A stretch of DNA of 60,381 bases from JBBDNV01 sp040877415 (GTDB taxonomy: Bacteria; Planctomycetota; Planctomycetia; Pirellulales; PALSA-1355): assembly GCA_040877415.1 (NCBI GenBank), contig JBBDNV010000174.1:1-60381 (forward strand). The letters are read 5' to 3'. The position numbers and the translations under genes were made by a program. The notes below the pieces were generated by a model, which saw only the letters and a program-made list of their open reading frames with translations, ran no database searches and was not told where the DNA came from. How positions within the stretch are numbered: position 1 is the first letter of the stretch; every line of letters starts with the position of its first letter. This document shows, one piece after another, positions 16,692 through 26,900 of this stretch.

Positions 16692-18155
16692 ATGCGCCAC
16701 TTAGTCGCCATCTCGTCGGCGATCGCGCTGTTGCTCGGCCCGGGTGGCGGCATTGCAAATTGCGCCCAGCCGCCGAACGTGCTGTTCATCGCCGTCGACG
16801 ATCTGCGCGTCGAGCTGGGCTGTTACGGCGACACGATCGTCAAGTCGCCCAATATCGATCGACTGGCCCAGAGCGGCACGCTGTTCGGCCGCGCTTACTG
16901 CCAGCAGGCGGTTTGCAATCCGTCCCGCGCCTCGCTATTGACCGGCTTGCGTCCCGACACGCTGCGGGTTTGGGATTTGCCGACGCACTTTCGCCAGAAT
17001 CGTCCCGACGTCGTCACGCTGCCGCAGCTATTCAAGCAGAACGGCTACCACGCGCAGTGCATCGGCAAGGTTTTTCACAACTTTCGCCAGGACGCCTACA
17101 AGGGCGACCCGGCTTCCTGGAGCGTGCCGGCCGAGATGCATTACGCGAACCACAGTTCGGACCAGGCGGCGGTTGACGGAAAAATTCCGCCCGATCGGTC
17201 CGGCGTGCCGAAAACCGAGATGCGCGACGTGCCGGACGGCGCGTATTTCGACGGGCGGATTGCCGAGCTGGCGGTCGAGGCCCTCGGCGAACTGAAGGAC
17301 CGGCGTTTCTTCCTGGCGGTGGGATTCTGGAAGCCGCACTCCCCGTTCAACGCGCCCGCGCGGTATTGGGATCTTTACCGGCGCTCGGACATCGAGCCGC
17401 CGGCCAACCCGCTTCCGCCGAGGGGAGTGCCGGCCATTGCCATGCACGACTCTCGCGAGATTCTCAGAGCGTTTACGGATCGCCCCAACGGCAGGCCCAC
17501 GACTTCCGAAACGCTCGCGCTGCGGCACGGCTACTACGCGGCCACGAGCTACGTCGATGCGCAGGTCGGCAAGGTGCTCGCCGAACTGGACCGGCTCGAC
17601 CTGCGCAAGAGCACGATCATCGTCTTCTGGTCCGACCACGGCTATCACCTGGGCGAGCAAGCGCTGTGGGCCAAGACGTCGAATTTTGAGCTCGACGCGC
17701 GCGTGCCGATGATCATCGCGGCGCCGAATCACCCCGGCGGACAGCGCACCGACGCGCTCGTGGAGCTGTTGGATCTCTACCCGACGCTGGCCGATCTTTG
17801 CGGTCTGGTGGCGCCGAAAGAGCTCGAAGGCAAAAGCCTGCGCCCGCTCGTCGACGATCCGCGCGCAACGGTCAAAAACGCCGCCTTCACCCAGCACACG
17901 CGGCCCGCGTATCCCAGCGATGAAGAGCCACTGGAGGCGATGGGCTACTCGATGCGAACCGACCTCTATCGTTACGCCGAATGGCGCGACGTGGCCGACG
18001 GCCGCGTCATCGCCCGCGAACTGTACGATCACCGCAGCGACCCGGCCGAAACCGTCAACCTGGCCGGACAATCGGAGCACGCAGCGACGATCGAAAAGCT
18101 GGCGGCTCAAATGTCGGCCACGATCAAGCCGCAGCGGATTGCCCCGGGCGATTGA
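16692..18155 (+). CDS. Formylglycine sulfatase (iduronate-2-sulfatase-like)
   Basis: Secreted sulfate-ester hydrolase, 487 residues. It has a signal peptide (IALLLGPGGGIANCAQ), then NVLFIAVDDLR with the metal-binding Asp36-Asp37, and CNPSRASLLTG where Cys75 of CxPSR should be converted to formylglycine. Later motifs are GKVFHN, FWKPHSPF and FWSDHGYHLGE, as in the iduronate-2-sulfatase group. Planctomycetes use such enzymes on sulfated polysaccharides; the substrate here is unknown. The start at 16692 opens with the signal peptide; the frame extends 11 codons upstream without support. Confidence 0.93.
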   Translation: MRHLVAISSAIALLLGPGGGIANCAQPPNVLFIAVDDLRVELGCYGDTIVKSPNIDRLAQSGTLFGRAYCQQAVCNPSRASLLTGLRPDTLRVWDLPTHFRQNRPDVVTLPQLFKQNGYHAQCIGKVFHNFRQDAYKGDPASWSVPAEMHYANHSSDQAAVDGKIPPDRSGVPKTEMRDVPDGAYFDGRIAELAVEALGELKDRRFFLAVGFWKPHSPFNAPARYWDLYRRSDIEPPANPLPPRGVPAIAMHDSREILRAFTDRPNGRPTTSETLALRHGYYAATSYVDAQVGKVLAELDRLDLRKSTIIVFWSDHGYHLGEQALWAKTSNFELDARVPMIIAAPNHPGGQRTDALVELLDLYPTLADLCGLVAPKELEGKSLRPLVDDPRATVKNAAFTQHTRPAYPSDEEPLEAMGYSMRTDLYRYAEWRDVADGRVIARELYDHRSDPAETVNLAGQSEHAATIEKLAAQMSATIKPQRIAPGD

Positions 18156-18174
18156 CCGATCGTCCGACGGCATG

Positions 18175-19050
18175 TCACCCGGGAACGTCGAGCAGGGGCG
18201 CCAAGACCTCCCGCAGCCACGGCAGCGCAAACCACAGCAGGATGATCACCAGGCCGATGACGGCGATCCCGATCGAAAGTTGACCAAAACCTTCCTGCGA
18301 CACCGGGACGACGCGACCCCCGCGCACTTCGACGTCGACGCCCAGCCGGTTGGCCAACTGCGTGTCATAAGCCCGCCTTTTTTCCGGATTCGACAGCGAG
18401 GCCAGGCCGCGAGCGATGGCGTCGACTTCGGCCTGGCGCTCGGCGTGAGATTCCGGCACGGTGCCTGCTCGCAGCTCGCCCAGCCGGTTCTTGGCCGCCT
18501 CCTGGATCTTTGCCGGGTCCGCCTCGAAATTCGCCACGCCGATCAACTCGTAGAAGTTGGCCGGCTGCGGCTCCGACGGCACCACAATGGGCTCGGCCTG
18601 GCGAGCGCTCTCGGTACGACTGAGCGGCGCGTCGGCGCTCGCGGCCGACTTCGCGCTTGGCGCGGCGTCGCGCGCCTTGGCCGCCGCCAAAAAATCGCTC
18701 TTCGCGCCGGGGTCCAGGCTGACCGTCTCGGTGCCGTGCTTTTTCTCGCGCAAGGCGATCGCGACCTGGCCGATCACGAGCACGTCTTTGTCGCGCAGCC
18801 GGCGCGATCCGCTGATTTTTTCGCCGTTCACGTAGGTTCCCAAGCGGCTGCTCATGTCTTCCACGACCCAGCCGTCGGTCGCCCGCGTGAGCGTCGCGTG
18901 CAGCCGGGACACTTCCGCATTGAACGGCAGGCAGAGGTTGCAATCCTTAGCGCGGCCGATCACCAAGCTCTCTTCGGCCAGAGCGTGCTCGTGCGCAACC
19001 CCGTCCAACTCGTAGCACAGCACGAATTCGGTTCGCGCTTGTGGTTCCAT
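18175..19050 (-). CDS. FHA-domain membrane protein with J-like region
   Basis: 291 residues. Residues ~10-105 form a forkhead-associated domain: ESLVIGRAKDCNLCLP, EVSRLHATL and SSRLGTYVNGEKI, which in this family bind phosphothreonine peptides. After an Ala/Ser-rich linker comes NFYELIGVANFEADPAKIQ...LSNPEKRRAYDTQL, resembling a DnaJ-like fold without a clear HPD. A transmembrane helix (GIAVIGLVIILLWFALPWL) lies near the C-terminus, so the FHA domain probably faces the cytoplasm. This suggests a membrane-tethered adaptor in Ser/Thr kinase signalling, typical of planctomycetes. I chose the ATG at 19050 because the 35 upstream residues are low-complexity and basic. Confidence 0.85.
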   Translation of the reverse strand: MEPQARTEFVLCYELDGVAHEHALAEESLVIGRAKDCNLCLPFNAEVSRLHATLTRATDGWVVEDMSSRLGTYVNGEKISGSRRLRDKDVLVIGQVAIALREKKHGTETVSLDPGAKSDFLAAAKARDAAPSAKSAASADAPLSRTESARQAEPIVVPSEPQPANFYELIGVANFEADPAKIQEAAKNRLGELRAGTVPESHAERQAEVDAIARGLASLSNPEKRRAYDTQLANRLGVDVEVRGGRVVPVSQEGFGQLSIGIAVIGLVIILLWFALPWLREVLAPLLDVPG

Positions 19051-19413
19051 GGCTGGCACGCCTGTATTACGCCGGTTCGGCAAGCGAAGGGGACGAAGCG
19101 TCCGCGGAATGAGTCTCGGGCAGCCATCGCGAACGCCACGGGCTGCCGCGCTCAATAGCGTATCGTAACGCGCGAGGCGGCCCGGTCAATCATCCAGCCG
19201 GGCCGATCGCAACGATCAAGCAATCTGACGATTACTGCCCCGATTGGTTCAGGCAGCAACTCGATTCCAAGCTAGTCGAATAGGACGGGGCTTGCGGCCG
19301 CGTCGATTTGCAGCGCGACGGCACACGGAGAACTCGAATTGATGCATAGCGCATTGCTCGTCTCGCTCCAGTCCGCCTCTCTTACCTTTGAGAGGGGTCT
19401 TAAATAGCTTGAA

Positions 19414-21168
19414 ATGGTCAGATGGCATGCTCTAATGGTCGTCATGCCCACGGTCAATGAAATCATTCGTCGCCTTCTTCCGAACGGATCGAATCGCGCA
19501 AGCCGCGGTGTGCGCAGTTATCCCGTGTGGCCACCCGACGCGTTTGCGGTTGCGGCCACACTTGTGAATCTGTCGGGTATCTACTGCATGCCCCGCTACG
19601 CGAGGGGCCATGGTCCCGGTTTTTTTTCGAACGCGACGCTCAAGCGAATCAAACGTACTGCGGCGGCCTGGGGGCTCTTCTTGGAAGAGCGACGTTCACG
19701 GAGAAGCCATATCGATATCAGCAATATTCGGCACTTGCACAAACTTTGGGGAATGATACTCGCAAACGGCGACTGTCAGCTTCAAAGCATGCCCACGGAA
19801 TGTGCGGATACGTGCATTACTCTGATGATGATTGCCGACGAGGCTTCCGCAGGCATGGGATTTGTGATGAACGTGTCCGGAAAGAGGCCCTTTGCGGACT
19901 ATTTGCTCCAAGAGCACGAGAATTATTTCAATGAGCGGGCCACGGACGCGTTGCCGTACTTCCCGGAGAGCTTGTGCCGAATGATTCCCAGTGGCGAGGT
20001 ATGCGTGCAGCCGAAGACAATGACCCCACAATTGGGCTGTACATTGCGCTCATGGTCGCATCACTTGGCGCTCCTGCCCGCAGCAACGCAGGTCACCACG
20101 GAGTGGTGTATTGCCGAGAATCAATTCGATTTTGGAAGTCATGACAGAGCGCTGAACCTGTTGCTCGTGCCGTTTCCATATCGCATTGACGGCAATTGTT
20201 TTGTTGCCGGTCAGAGTTGTTCTGGCGATGGAGACGAACTAGGACGTTTTTTTGAAATGGACCAGAGATGGCTGCGGTGGAACGGGCAAAGCGTGTCGGC
20301 CAGATCCATCGCGACGTTTCTAAATGAGCTCATGCGCCAGGCAGCGGACGAGGTAGATGCAGTCAATGGAATTGTGATGCCCGAGCTGGCGTTGGACGAT
20401 GCTCGCGCCTCTGGAGTGGCGGAGATTCTAGCCAAGCGAAACGCGGACCTTGAGTTGTTCATTTGCGGAGTCGCGCGAAAGCGGAACGGAATGCCATGCA
20501 ATAGCACAAAAACCTTTCTGTTCAAGAAGGACAAGCCCGCTGGCGCGCGATATGTGTTCTCGTATTGGGATCAGTCGAAGCATCATCGCTGGCGACTTGA
20601 CTCCGGGCAGATACGGCGCTATAGCCTCGGAAACCAATTGAAGCCGACAAGCCATTGGTGGAAGCTGGCCAATATCGACGAGCGACGCTGCACTTTCTAT
20701 GTATTTCGCGGCGGAATGAGCTTAACCACCCTAATCTGCGAGGACCTCGCACGCATCGATCCGGTTCAGACTGTCATTCGATCTGTCGGGCCGAATCTGG
20801 TCGTTGCGCTTCTTATGGATGGCCCTCAACTCGAGCGGCGCTGGAGCGGTCGCTATGCAACTGTTCTTGCGGACGATCCGGGTTCGTCCGTCCTCACGCT
20901 GACATCCCTCGGACTCATTCGGCGATCAGTGAGACCAGGGGCAACCGGGTCGAGGAAAATAGCACTCTGGAAAGGTGCCGAAGGAATGGCGGAGGAGCTT
21001 GCCCTTCCGGCCGGTCATCATGCGTTGCTGATAACGTTGACGCATGCTCAGGAAACGAACTACACGCTCGATGGCCGGTCAGATGACGGCGAAACGTATA
21101 GACTGTGGCTTTCCGGAGTCCGATCGGTCCGGCACGCAAACCCGCCAAAATGGGTGGCGGCCGACTAA
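19414..21168 (+). CDS. Nitrilase-like protein with unknown N-terminal domain
   Basis: 584 residues, family not recognised as a whole. The C-terminal half (from about residue 300) fits the carbon-nitrogen hydrolase fold: candidate triad Glu in GIVMPELAL, Lys in SKHHRW and Cys in TTLICEDLARID, then a VALLMDGPQL strand. The N-terminal ~250 residues are probably mostly helical, with VWPPDAFAVAATLVNLSGIY and MIADEASAGMGF as notable segments; I cannot place them. No signal peptide, so cytoplasmic. Base composition is lower in GC than the surroundings (33/60 at 20701-20760 versus 41/60 at 18001-18060) and codon use is less biased, suggesting transfer. Alternative starts lie at 19435 and 19444. It is followed by a small basic ORF. 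Confidence 0.6.
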   Translation: MVRWHALMVVMPTVNEIIRRLLPNGSNRASRGVRSYPVWPPDAFAVAATLVNLSGIYCMPRYARGHGPGFFSNATLKRIKRTAAAWGLFLEERRSRRSHIDISNIRHLHKLWGMILANGDCQLQSMPTECADTCITLMMIADEASAGMGFVMNVSGKRPFADYLLQEHENYFNERATDALPYFPESLCRMIPSGEVCVQPKTMTPQLGCTLRSWSHHLALLPAATQVTTEWCIAENQFDFGSHDRALNLLLVPFPYRIDGNCFVAGQSCSGDGDELGRFFEMDQRWLRWNGQSVSARSIATFLNELMRQAADEVDAVNGIVMPELALDDARASGVAEILAKRNADLELFICGVARKRNGMPCNSTKTFLFKKDKPAGARYVFSYWDQSKHHRWRLDSGQIRRYSLGNQLKPTSHWWKLANIDERRCTFYVFRGGMSLTTLICEDLARIDPVQTVIRSVGPNLVVALLMDGPQLERRWSGRYATVLADDPGSSVLTLTSLGLIRRSVRPGATGSRKIALWKGAEGMAEELALPAGHHALLITLTHAQETNYTLDGRSDDGETYRLWLSGVRSVRHANPPKWVAAD

Positions 21169-21243
21169 ACTATCTGGACAGGAACCCCGAATACTCAATA
21201 ATGATGCAGTACTGAAAACAATCCCGGGGACGAAAGAAAAGAC

Positions 21244-21423
21244 ATGTGCCGTTCTTATCCCAAAGACAAGAAGGCGGTGCTCGCTGCCGAACTGGCAAAG
21301 TTTACCAACAATGACGACCACCGCGAAAGCGTGCGCCTTTTGGATCAGGTCTTTAAGCCAATTCCTAGTGCAAAGCCCGGAACCTCTGCGAGAAAGCCTC
21401 GCAAGAGAAAACGCTTGTCCTAA
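21244..21423 (+). CDS. Small basic protein downstream of the nitrilase-like gene
   Basis: A 59-residue frame that I found by eye, on the same strand 75 nt after the nitrilase-like gene. It begins MCRSYPKDKKAVLAAELAKF and ends in a strongly basic tail (ARKPRKRKRLS). GGGGA lies about 12 nt before the ATG. The helical N-terminus and Lys/Arg tail could suit nucleic-acid binding, but that is only composition. No known family recognised; it may be a real small partner or chance. Confidence 0.35.
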   Translation: MCRSYPKDKKAVLAAELAKFTNNDDHRESVRLLDQVFKPIPSAKPGTSARKPRKRKRLS

Positions 21424-21469
21424 AGTCCTAGCAAGCTAGCGGACCGTGCTCCATGGTGACTTTCCCGAA

Positions 21470-22359
21470 TCACTCCCCCGGCCAGGGATAGTCGTTCTTT
21501 CCGGCGGCCGCGTCGAGGGGGCCGGCGGGCAGCTCTTTCTGCCAGGCTAGAACTTGAGAGGCCAAGCGCTCGACGATTTCCGGGTGCTTTTCGGCCTGGT
21601 TCGATAGCTCCGTCGGATCGCGCGGAATGTCGTAGAGCTCCACGCGGCTGCGGTCGGGGTTCAGCAGCAGCTTCCAGCGGCCGTCGCGGATCGACAAAAG
21701 CGGGCTGTGATGAAACGGTTCGCCCATGATGCGAAAACGCCATTCCCAAACCAGCGGCCTGGTGCGCGGCCGCGACTTGCCCAACAGCACGTCGCCCACG
21801 TCCTCGCCGGCGAGCAAATGCCCGCCTGGCAATTCAACCCCGGCCAGCCGGCACACCGTGGGCAGCCAATCGACGCCGGCCACGATCGCCTCGTTTTCGA
21901 CGCGCCCCCCGGGCACGTGGCCCGGCCAGCAGACGATTCCGGGCACGCGTACACCACCCTCGTAAAGGCTGCGCTTGCGGCCGCGAAACGGGCCGGTGCT
22001 GCCGATGCCGCTGTGGCCGGCGTTGCCAACGTGGATATCTTCCGGACCGTTGTCGCTGGAAAACAGGATCAAGGTCTTTTCCGTGAGGCCCAGTTTTTCC
22101 AAACCGGCCAACAGCCGGCCGATCTGTGCGTCGAGATCGGCGACCGTCGAATAAAAAAGTGCGTAAACTGCGTGCCGCGCTTAGCCAGCCGATCGAGGTT
22201 CGGCGTCTTGATGTGCGGATGCCCGTAACAGCCCAAGTCGCCCCAGCCGAGATCATCGGCCAGGATGAATACGAAATTCGGACGTTCGGCGGCACCGCTC
22301 GCGGCACACCGACACCAAAAGACCGCGACAATCGTGAGCAACCTGATGGAGCCGTTCAT
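21470..22359 (-). pseudogene. Broken sulfatase (internal deletion and frameshift)
   Basis: Two frames make one decayed sulfatase. The first (from 22359) has a signal peptide and RPNFVFILADDLGWGDLG, then reaches GTQFTHFF. The second continues at YSTVADLDAQIGRLLAGLEK and runs to the normal C-terminus (ILFSSDNGPEDIHVGNAGHS, LYEGGVRVPGIVCWPGH). In intact relatives these two parts are separated by roughly 170-190 residues that include the CxPSR formylglycine motif. Both the motif and the reading frame are lost at about 22150-22158, beside a run of six T on the coding strand. Without the formylglycine it cannot be an active sulfatase. It is the last cistron after DUF1501 and DUF1549/1553 genes. Confidence 0.8.
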
Positions 22360-22398
22360 GGTATCACCGTCACTGTGAGATGGACCGACGCCTCCCCG

Positions 22399-23874
22399 TC
22401 ACGCCAGAATCTCGCGGATCACGTGGCCGTGCACGTCGGTCAGGCGGCGGTCGATTCCATTGTGGCGAAACGTGAGGCGCTCGTGATCGAGGCCGATGAG
22501 GTGCAGGATCGTGGCGTTCAAGTCGTGAATCGACAGGACGTTTTCCACCGCTTTGAAACCCAGCTCGTCGGTCGCGCCGAAGCTCGTGCCCTTTTTTACG
22601 CCGGCTCCGCCCAGCCAGGCGGTGAATCCCTGCGGGTTGTGGTCGCGTCCCTGGGCCCCTTTCTGAAACATCGGCATGCGGCCGAACTCCGTGCACCACA
22701 CGACCAGCGTGTCCTCGAGCAGGCCCCGTTGTTTCAGGTCTTTGAACAGCGCCGCGGCCGGCTGATCGAGAATCTCGCCGTGGACGTCGTACTGCTCGCG
22801 CAGCTTTTGATGGCCGTCCCAGTTCAGCGCGCCGGCGCTGGCATAGGCGCCGTTGAACAACTGAACGAAGCGCACTCCGCTCTCGATCAGGCGCCGAGCC
22901 AGGATGCAATTGCGGGCGAAGGCTGCCTTGATTTCGTTCTTTGCGTCGTCCGCACCGTACATTTGCAGGATGTGTTTCGGCTCGGTCGAAAGATCGCCGA
23001 TCCGCGGCACCGACAACTGCATGCGCGCGGCCAACTCGTAGCTCGCGATCCGCGCGGCCAGGTTGCTGTCGCCCGGATTGCGCCGCAAGTGTTCCTCGTT
23101 CACCAGCTTCAACAGCCGGCGCGCGGCCGCGTCGCTTTGTGGCGTCACATTTTCGGGCCGCGCGAGATTGCCGATCGGCAGGCTCGCGCCCAACGGCGTG
23201 CCCTGAAACACCGCCGGCAGGAACCCCGGCCCCCAGTTGTTGACGCTGGCCTGCGGCACGCCGCGCGGATCGGGAATCGCGACAAACGCCGGCAAATCCT
23301 GATTCTCGGTGCCCAGGGCATACGTCACCCAGGCGCCGATGCTGGGAAACCCGTCCGGCACGAAACCGGTCGACAGGAAGTTCTCGGCCGGCCCGTGCGT
23401 GTTCGACTTGCTGGTCAGCGTATGAACAAACGCAATGTCGTCGACCAGCTCGGCCAGGTGCGGAATCATGTCCGAGATCATTTTGCCGCTTTCGCCATAG
23501 GGCCGGAACTTGTACTGCGGACGTGCCAGGTTGCCCGACGGTCCCTGAAACGTCACGCTGGGGCCGCCCGGCATCGGTTTGCCGTCCTGCTTGATCAGCT
23601 CGGGCTTGTAGTCCCAGGTTTCCAACTGGCTGCACGCGCCGGCGCAAAAGATGACCAGCACGTTCTTGGCCCGCGGCGCATAGTGCGGAAGCCTCGGCGC
23701 ATGCGGGCGCGTCGGATCGATCCGCGAGCCTTCGGCCGCCAACAAGCCGTCGGCGCCCAACAAGCTGGCCAGCGCAATCGCACCGAGGCCCGTCGACGTA
23801 TGGCCGAGGAACTCGCGGCGGTCCAAAAAAGTCCGCCCGGCGTGCATGATCGTGTTGTCCTGCGGCCGTTGCAT
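22399..23874 (-). CDS. DUF1501 protein, Tat-exported
   Basis: 491 residues. The Tat signal DRREFLGHTS is followed by a hydrophobic stretch to LLAAEG. The rest is the DUF1501 fold, distantly related to alkaline phosphatase/sulfatase superfamily proteins: NVLVIFCAGACSQLETWDYK, FVHTLTSKSNTHGPAEN, DTLVVWCTEFGRMPMF and NATILHLIGLDHERLT. Function of the family is not established. It is always encoded beside DUF1549/DUF1553 proteins in planctomycetes; here the partner lies 43 nt upstream on the same strand. They probably act together outside the cytoplasm. Confidence 0.92.
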   Translation of the reverse strand: MQRPQDNTIMHAGRTFLDRREFLGHTSTGLGAIALASLLGADGLLAAEGSRIDPTRPHAPRLPHYAPRAKNVLVIFCAGACSQLETWDYKPELIKQDGKPMPGGPSVTFQGPSGNLARPQYKFRPYGESGKMISDMIPHLAELVDDIAFVHTLTSKSNTHGPAENFLSTGFVPDGFPSIGAWVTYALGTENQDLPAFVAIPDPRGVPQASVNNWGPGFLPAVFQGTPLGASLPIGNLARPENVTPQSDAAARRLLKLVNEEHLRRNPGDSNLAARIASYELAARMQLSVPRIGDLSTEPKHILQMYGADDAKNEIKAAFARNCILARRLIESGVRFVQLFNGAYASAGALNWDGHQKLREQYDVHGEILDQPAAALFKDLKQRGLLEDTLVVWCTEFGRMPMFQKGAQGRDHNPQGFTAWLGGAGVKKGTSFGATDELGFKAVENVLSIHDLNATILHLIGLDHERLTFRHNGIDRRLTDVHGHVIREILA

Positions 23875-23917
23875 GTGGAAACCTCGTTGGCCGAGCCCCC
23901 TTTGATTTCAACGATCC

Positions 23918-26900
23918 TCAGGGAATGAACAAAAACTCGTTGCTGTTGAAGATCACCCGGCACAGCGTGGCCAGTCCGTGTTGTTCCACGACCTCCCGGC
24001 ACGCTTCGGCTTCAGCGGTCTCGGGCTTTCTGGAAAGCGCCAGTAAGTACGCGCGCTCGAGTTGATTCGAAATCGACTCGCCCGCTTCGCGCTTGACGCG
24101 ATCGGCGAACGCTTCCGACTGGTCGGCGACAAACGGGCTGTTCAGCAGGTTGAGCGCCTGAATGGCCGTTGTCGACTCGTTGCGTTTGGGCATGGCCTGC
24201 CCGGCGTCGGGACAATCGAAGGCTCCGAACACCGGCACCGGCTCCATGCGGATCCTGTGCGAATAGATCATCCGCCGCAGCTCGGCGGGGCCAAACCGCT
24301 CGATCGGCGGAAAGCCGCTCAAACCGCCGCGCGTCTTGAAGAAGCTGAACCCCGGCCCGCCCATCTCGAGGTTCAGTTGCCCGCTCGTGGCCAGCATGCT
24401 GTCGCGAATCGCTTCGGCTTCCAGCCGCCGCGACGGAAAGCGCCACAGCAGCCGGCAGTCGGCGTCCGCTTTTTCGGCCGCCGGATCGATGCGGCTCGAT
24501 TGGCGATACGCCGCGGACAACAGGATCAGCCGATGCAGCCCTTTGACCGACCAGCCGCCACGTATGAGCTCAGTTGCCAGCCAGTCCAACAGCTCCGGGT
24601 GCGACGGTCGCTCGGCGGACAGACCGAAATCGCTCGCCGTTTCCACCAATCCTCGCCCAAAGTGATATTGCCAGACGCGGTTCGCTATGACGCGAGCGGG
24701 AAGCGGATTGTCCGGGCTTGCGAGCCAGCGCGCCAGGGCGACGCGGCGCTCCTGGTCGCCGGCGCCGTTTGCAAGCGCCAGCGTTCCCAGCAACTCGGGG
24801 ACGCGCGGGCCGACCTCTTCGCCCGGCTGCTCCGGATCGCCCCGATTGAGCACGTGGGTCTTGTCCGGCTCGCGGAATACGCCGGCATAAACGTAATCCG
24901 GTTGTTCGAGCTTCGCCTTATCCGCTTCCAGGCTTTCCAGCTCATTTGCCAGCTCCGGCAGCTCGTGCGATGCGTCGGCAGGGCGATTGCGCAATAGCGA
25001 CAGAATCTCGTCGTGCGGCGTGCCTTGCGGAACCCGATCGTCGGAGCCGGCCACCGCGGCCCACAGCTTTCCGTCCATCGAGACCTCGATCAGATAGCGC
25101 ACGGCGAGTCGATCCTTATACGGGCCGTCGCGATCGCGGCTCCAGACGATGCGGTCGATCGTCTCGGGCTGGGGGAACTCCAGTTGCACCCAGCCGGCCC
25201 CTTTTTGATTCGATATCCAGCTATGACTGTTTCCGTACAGCCCGTCGTTGACGTGCTTGAGCTGGTGAATGCCGGTTTCGGAGATGTTTCCCGAGGAAGT
25301 CAGCTTCGTTGGGTATTCGGCCAGCGCGACGTTCTTTGCCTCGGCGCCGACGGCGAACGCTTCGATTTCGTCGAGGCACGGCTCGTGCAGGTTTTGGTCG
25401 ACCGTTTCCAGCGACGTGAAGCGAACGAACCCGGCCGTGGTCGGGGCAAAGCGTTCGACGTTTCGCCTCGGACTTACGGGGCTTCGCAGACGCGGCAGCC
25501 TCGGGCGATCTGCGCCCTGCGCCTCGTCCGCCTGTGCTTCCTCAAGCACGACGACGTCGGCCGAAACGGCCTTTCCCGTATCGCCGCACCGCAAGACCAG
25601 GCGCGTCGATTCGGTCCAGTCGTGAATGCCGGCGTCAAAGAGCCCGCTCCATAGCGGCTTCTCCGGCAAGTCCTCATCGCCGGCATTGGCGAAGGCGTGC
25701 TGATCGATCCGGGCGATCTCGTGCTGGTCGTTCTTTGTTTCCAGGTTGCCGTCGGCGTCGAGCACGTATCGGGCGTCGCGCGTGTCGGCTTCGCCGCCGT
25801 GTGTTCCCCACGAGAGCCACGCGCGAAACCGGCCACTGGCGCGGGGATTCCAGGTGAAGACGTCCTGGCCGGGCGCGCTGGTCCACCAGGTGAAACGGCC
25901 GCGGCTGAGATTGGCCACGCGATCTTTGGATCCGACGTCGTTCTGATATCCGCGCTCTTTGCCCTCTGGATTGTTTCCATGCCCGCCCGCCGTCGCCAGC
26001 GACCCGACGCGCTTCTCGTCCTCGTCGTCGATCACGATCGTCCGGCCCGTCGAGGCGAGCGGCTCGAACGCGTTTAGCCGCGCCCTGAGCTGGGCGATTC
26101 GCGGCGCGAGTTCGGCCGCTTGCGCCAGGCGCTCTCGGCGTGCCGGATTGTCGATCTCGCGGTCTCCGTATTCCACGCCAGCGAAGAAGGCCTGCACCGC
26201 GTAGTAGTCGCGCTGGGTAATCGGATCGAACTTGTGGTCGTGGCAGCGTGCGCAGCCGATGGTCAGGCCGAGAAACGTGGCGCTCGTGCCCACGATGATC
26301 TCGTCGATCGCATCCTGGCGAGCCAGCCGCTTCGATTCGTCGTCGGCCCCAATCTGTCCCGGCAGCAGCACGGCCGCCGCCACCAGAAAACCGGTCGCCG
26401 CATCCTCGCCGACCGCGTCGCCGGCCAACTGCTCGAATACGAAACGATCGTACGGCTTGTCGTCATTGAAGGCCCGGATCACGTAATCGCGGTAGGGCCA
26501 GGCATGTTCGCGGGGCGTGTTGACCTCAAACCCGTGCGTGTCGGCATAGCGCACGACGTCCAGCCAATGCTGGGCCCAGCGCTCGCCGTAGCGCGGGCTG
26601 GCCAAAACTTTATCGACCAGCCTGGCCCACGCGTCGGGGCTGTCGTCGCCGACGAAAGCGGCCACTTCCTCGGGCGCGGGTGGCAGACCGTGCACGTCCA
26701 AATACAGACGCCGCACCAGCGTGACTCGATCGGCGGCCGGCGCCGGCTCGAGCCCGGCTTGTTCCAATCGCCGGCGAATGAACCGGTCAATGGCCGCGCT
26801 GTCGACAGTCGCGGTGGAATCCGCTCCCGGCGGGGCCGGCCGGCGAAGCGGCTGAAATGCCCAGTGCCGCAGCGGATCGTCCGGCGCGACTTCGCCGGCG

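Noticed and set aside
22126..23928. 600-codon plus-strand open frame over DUF1501
   Set aside because: Antisense to a well-supported Tat-exported DUF1501 protein; Arg/Val-rich translation without family features.
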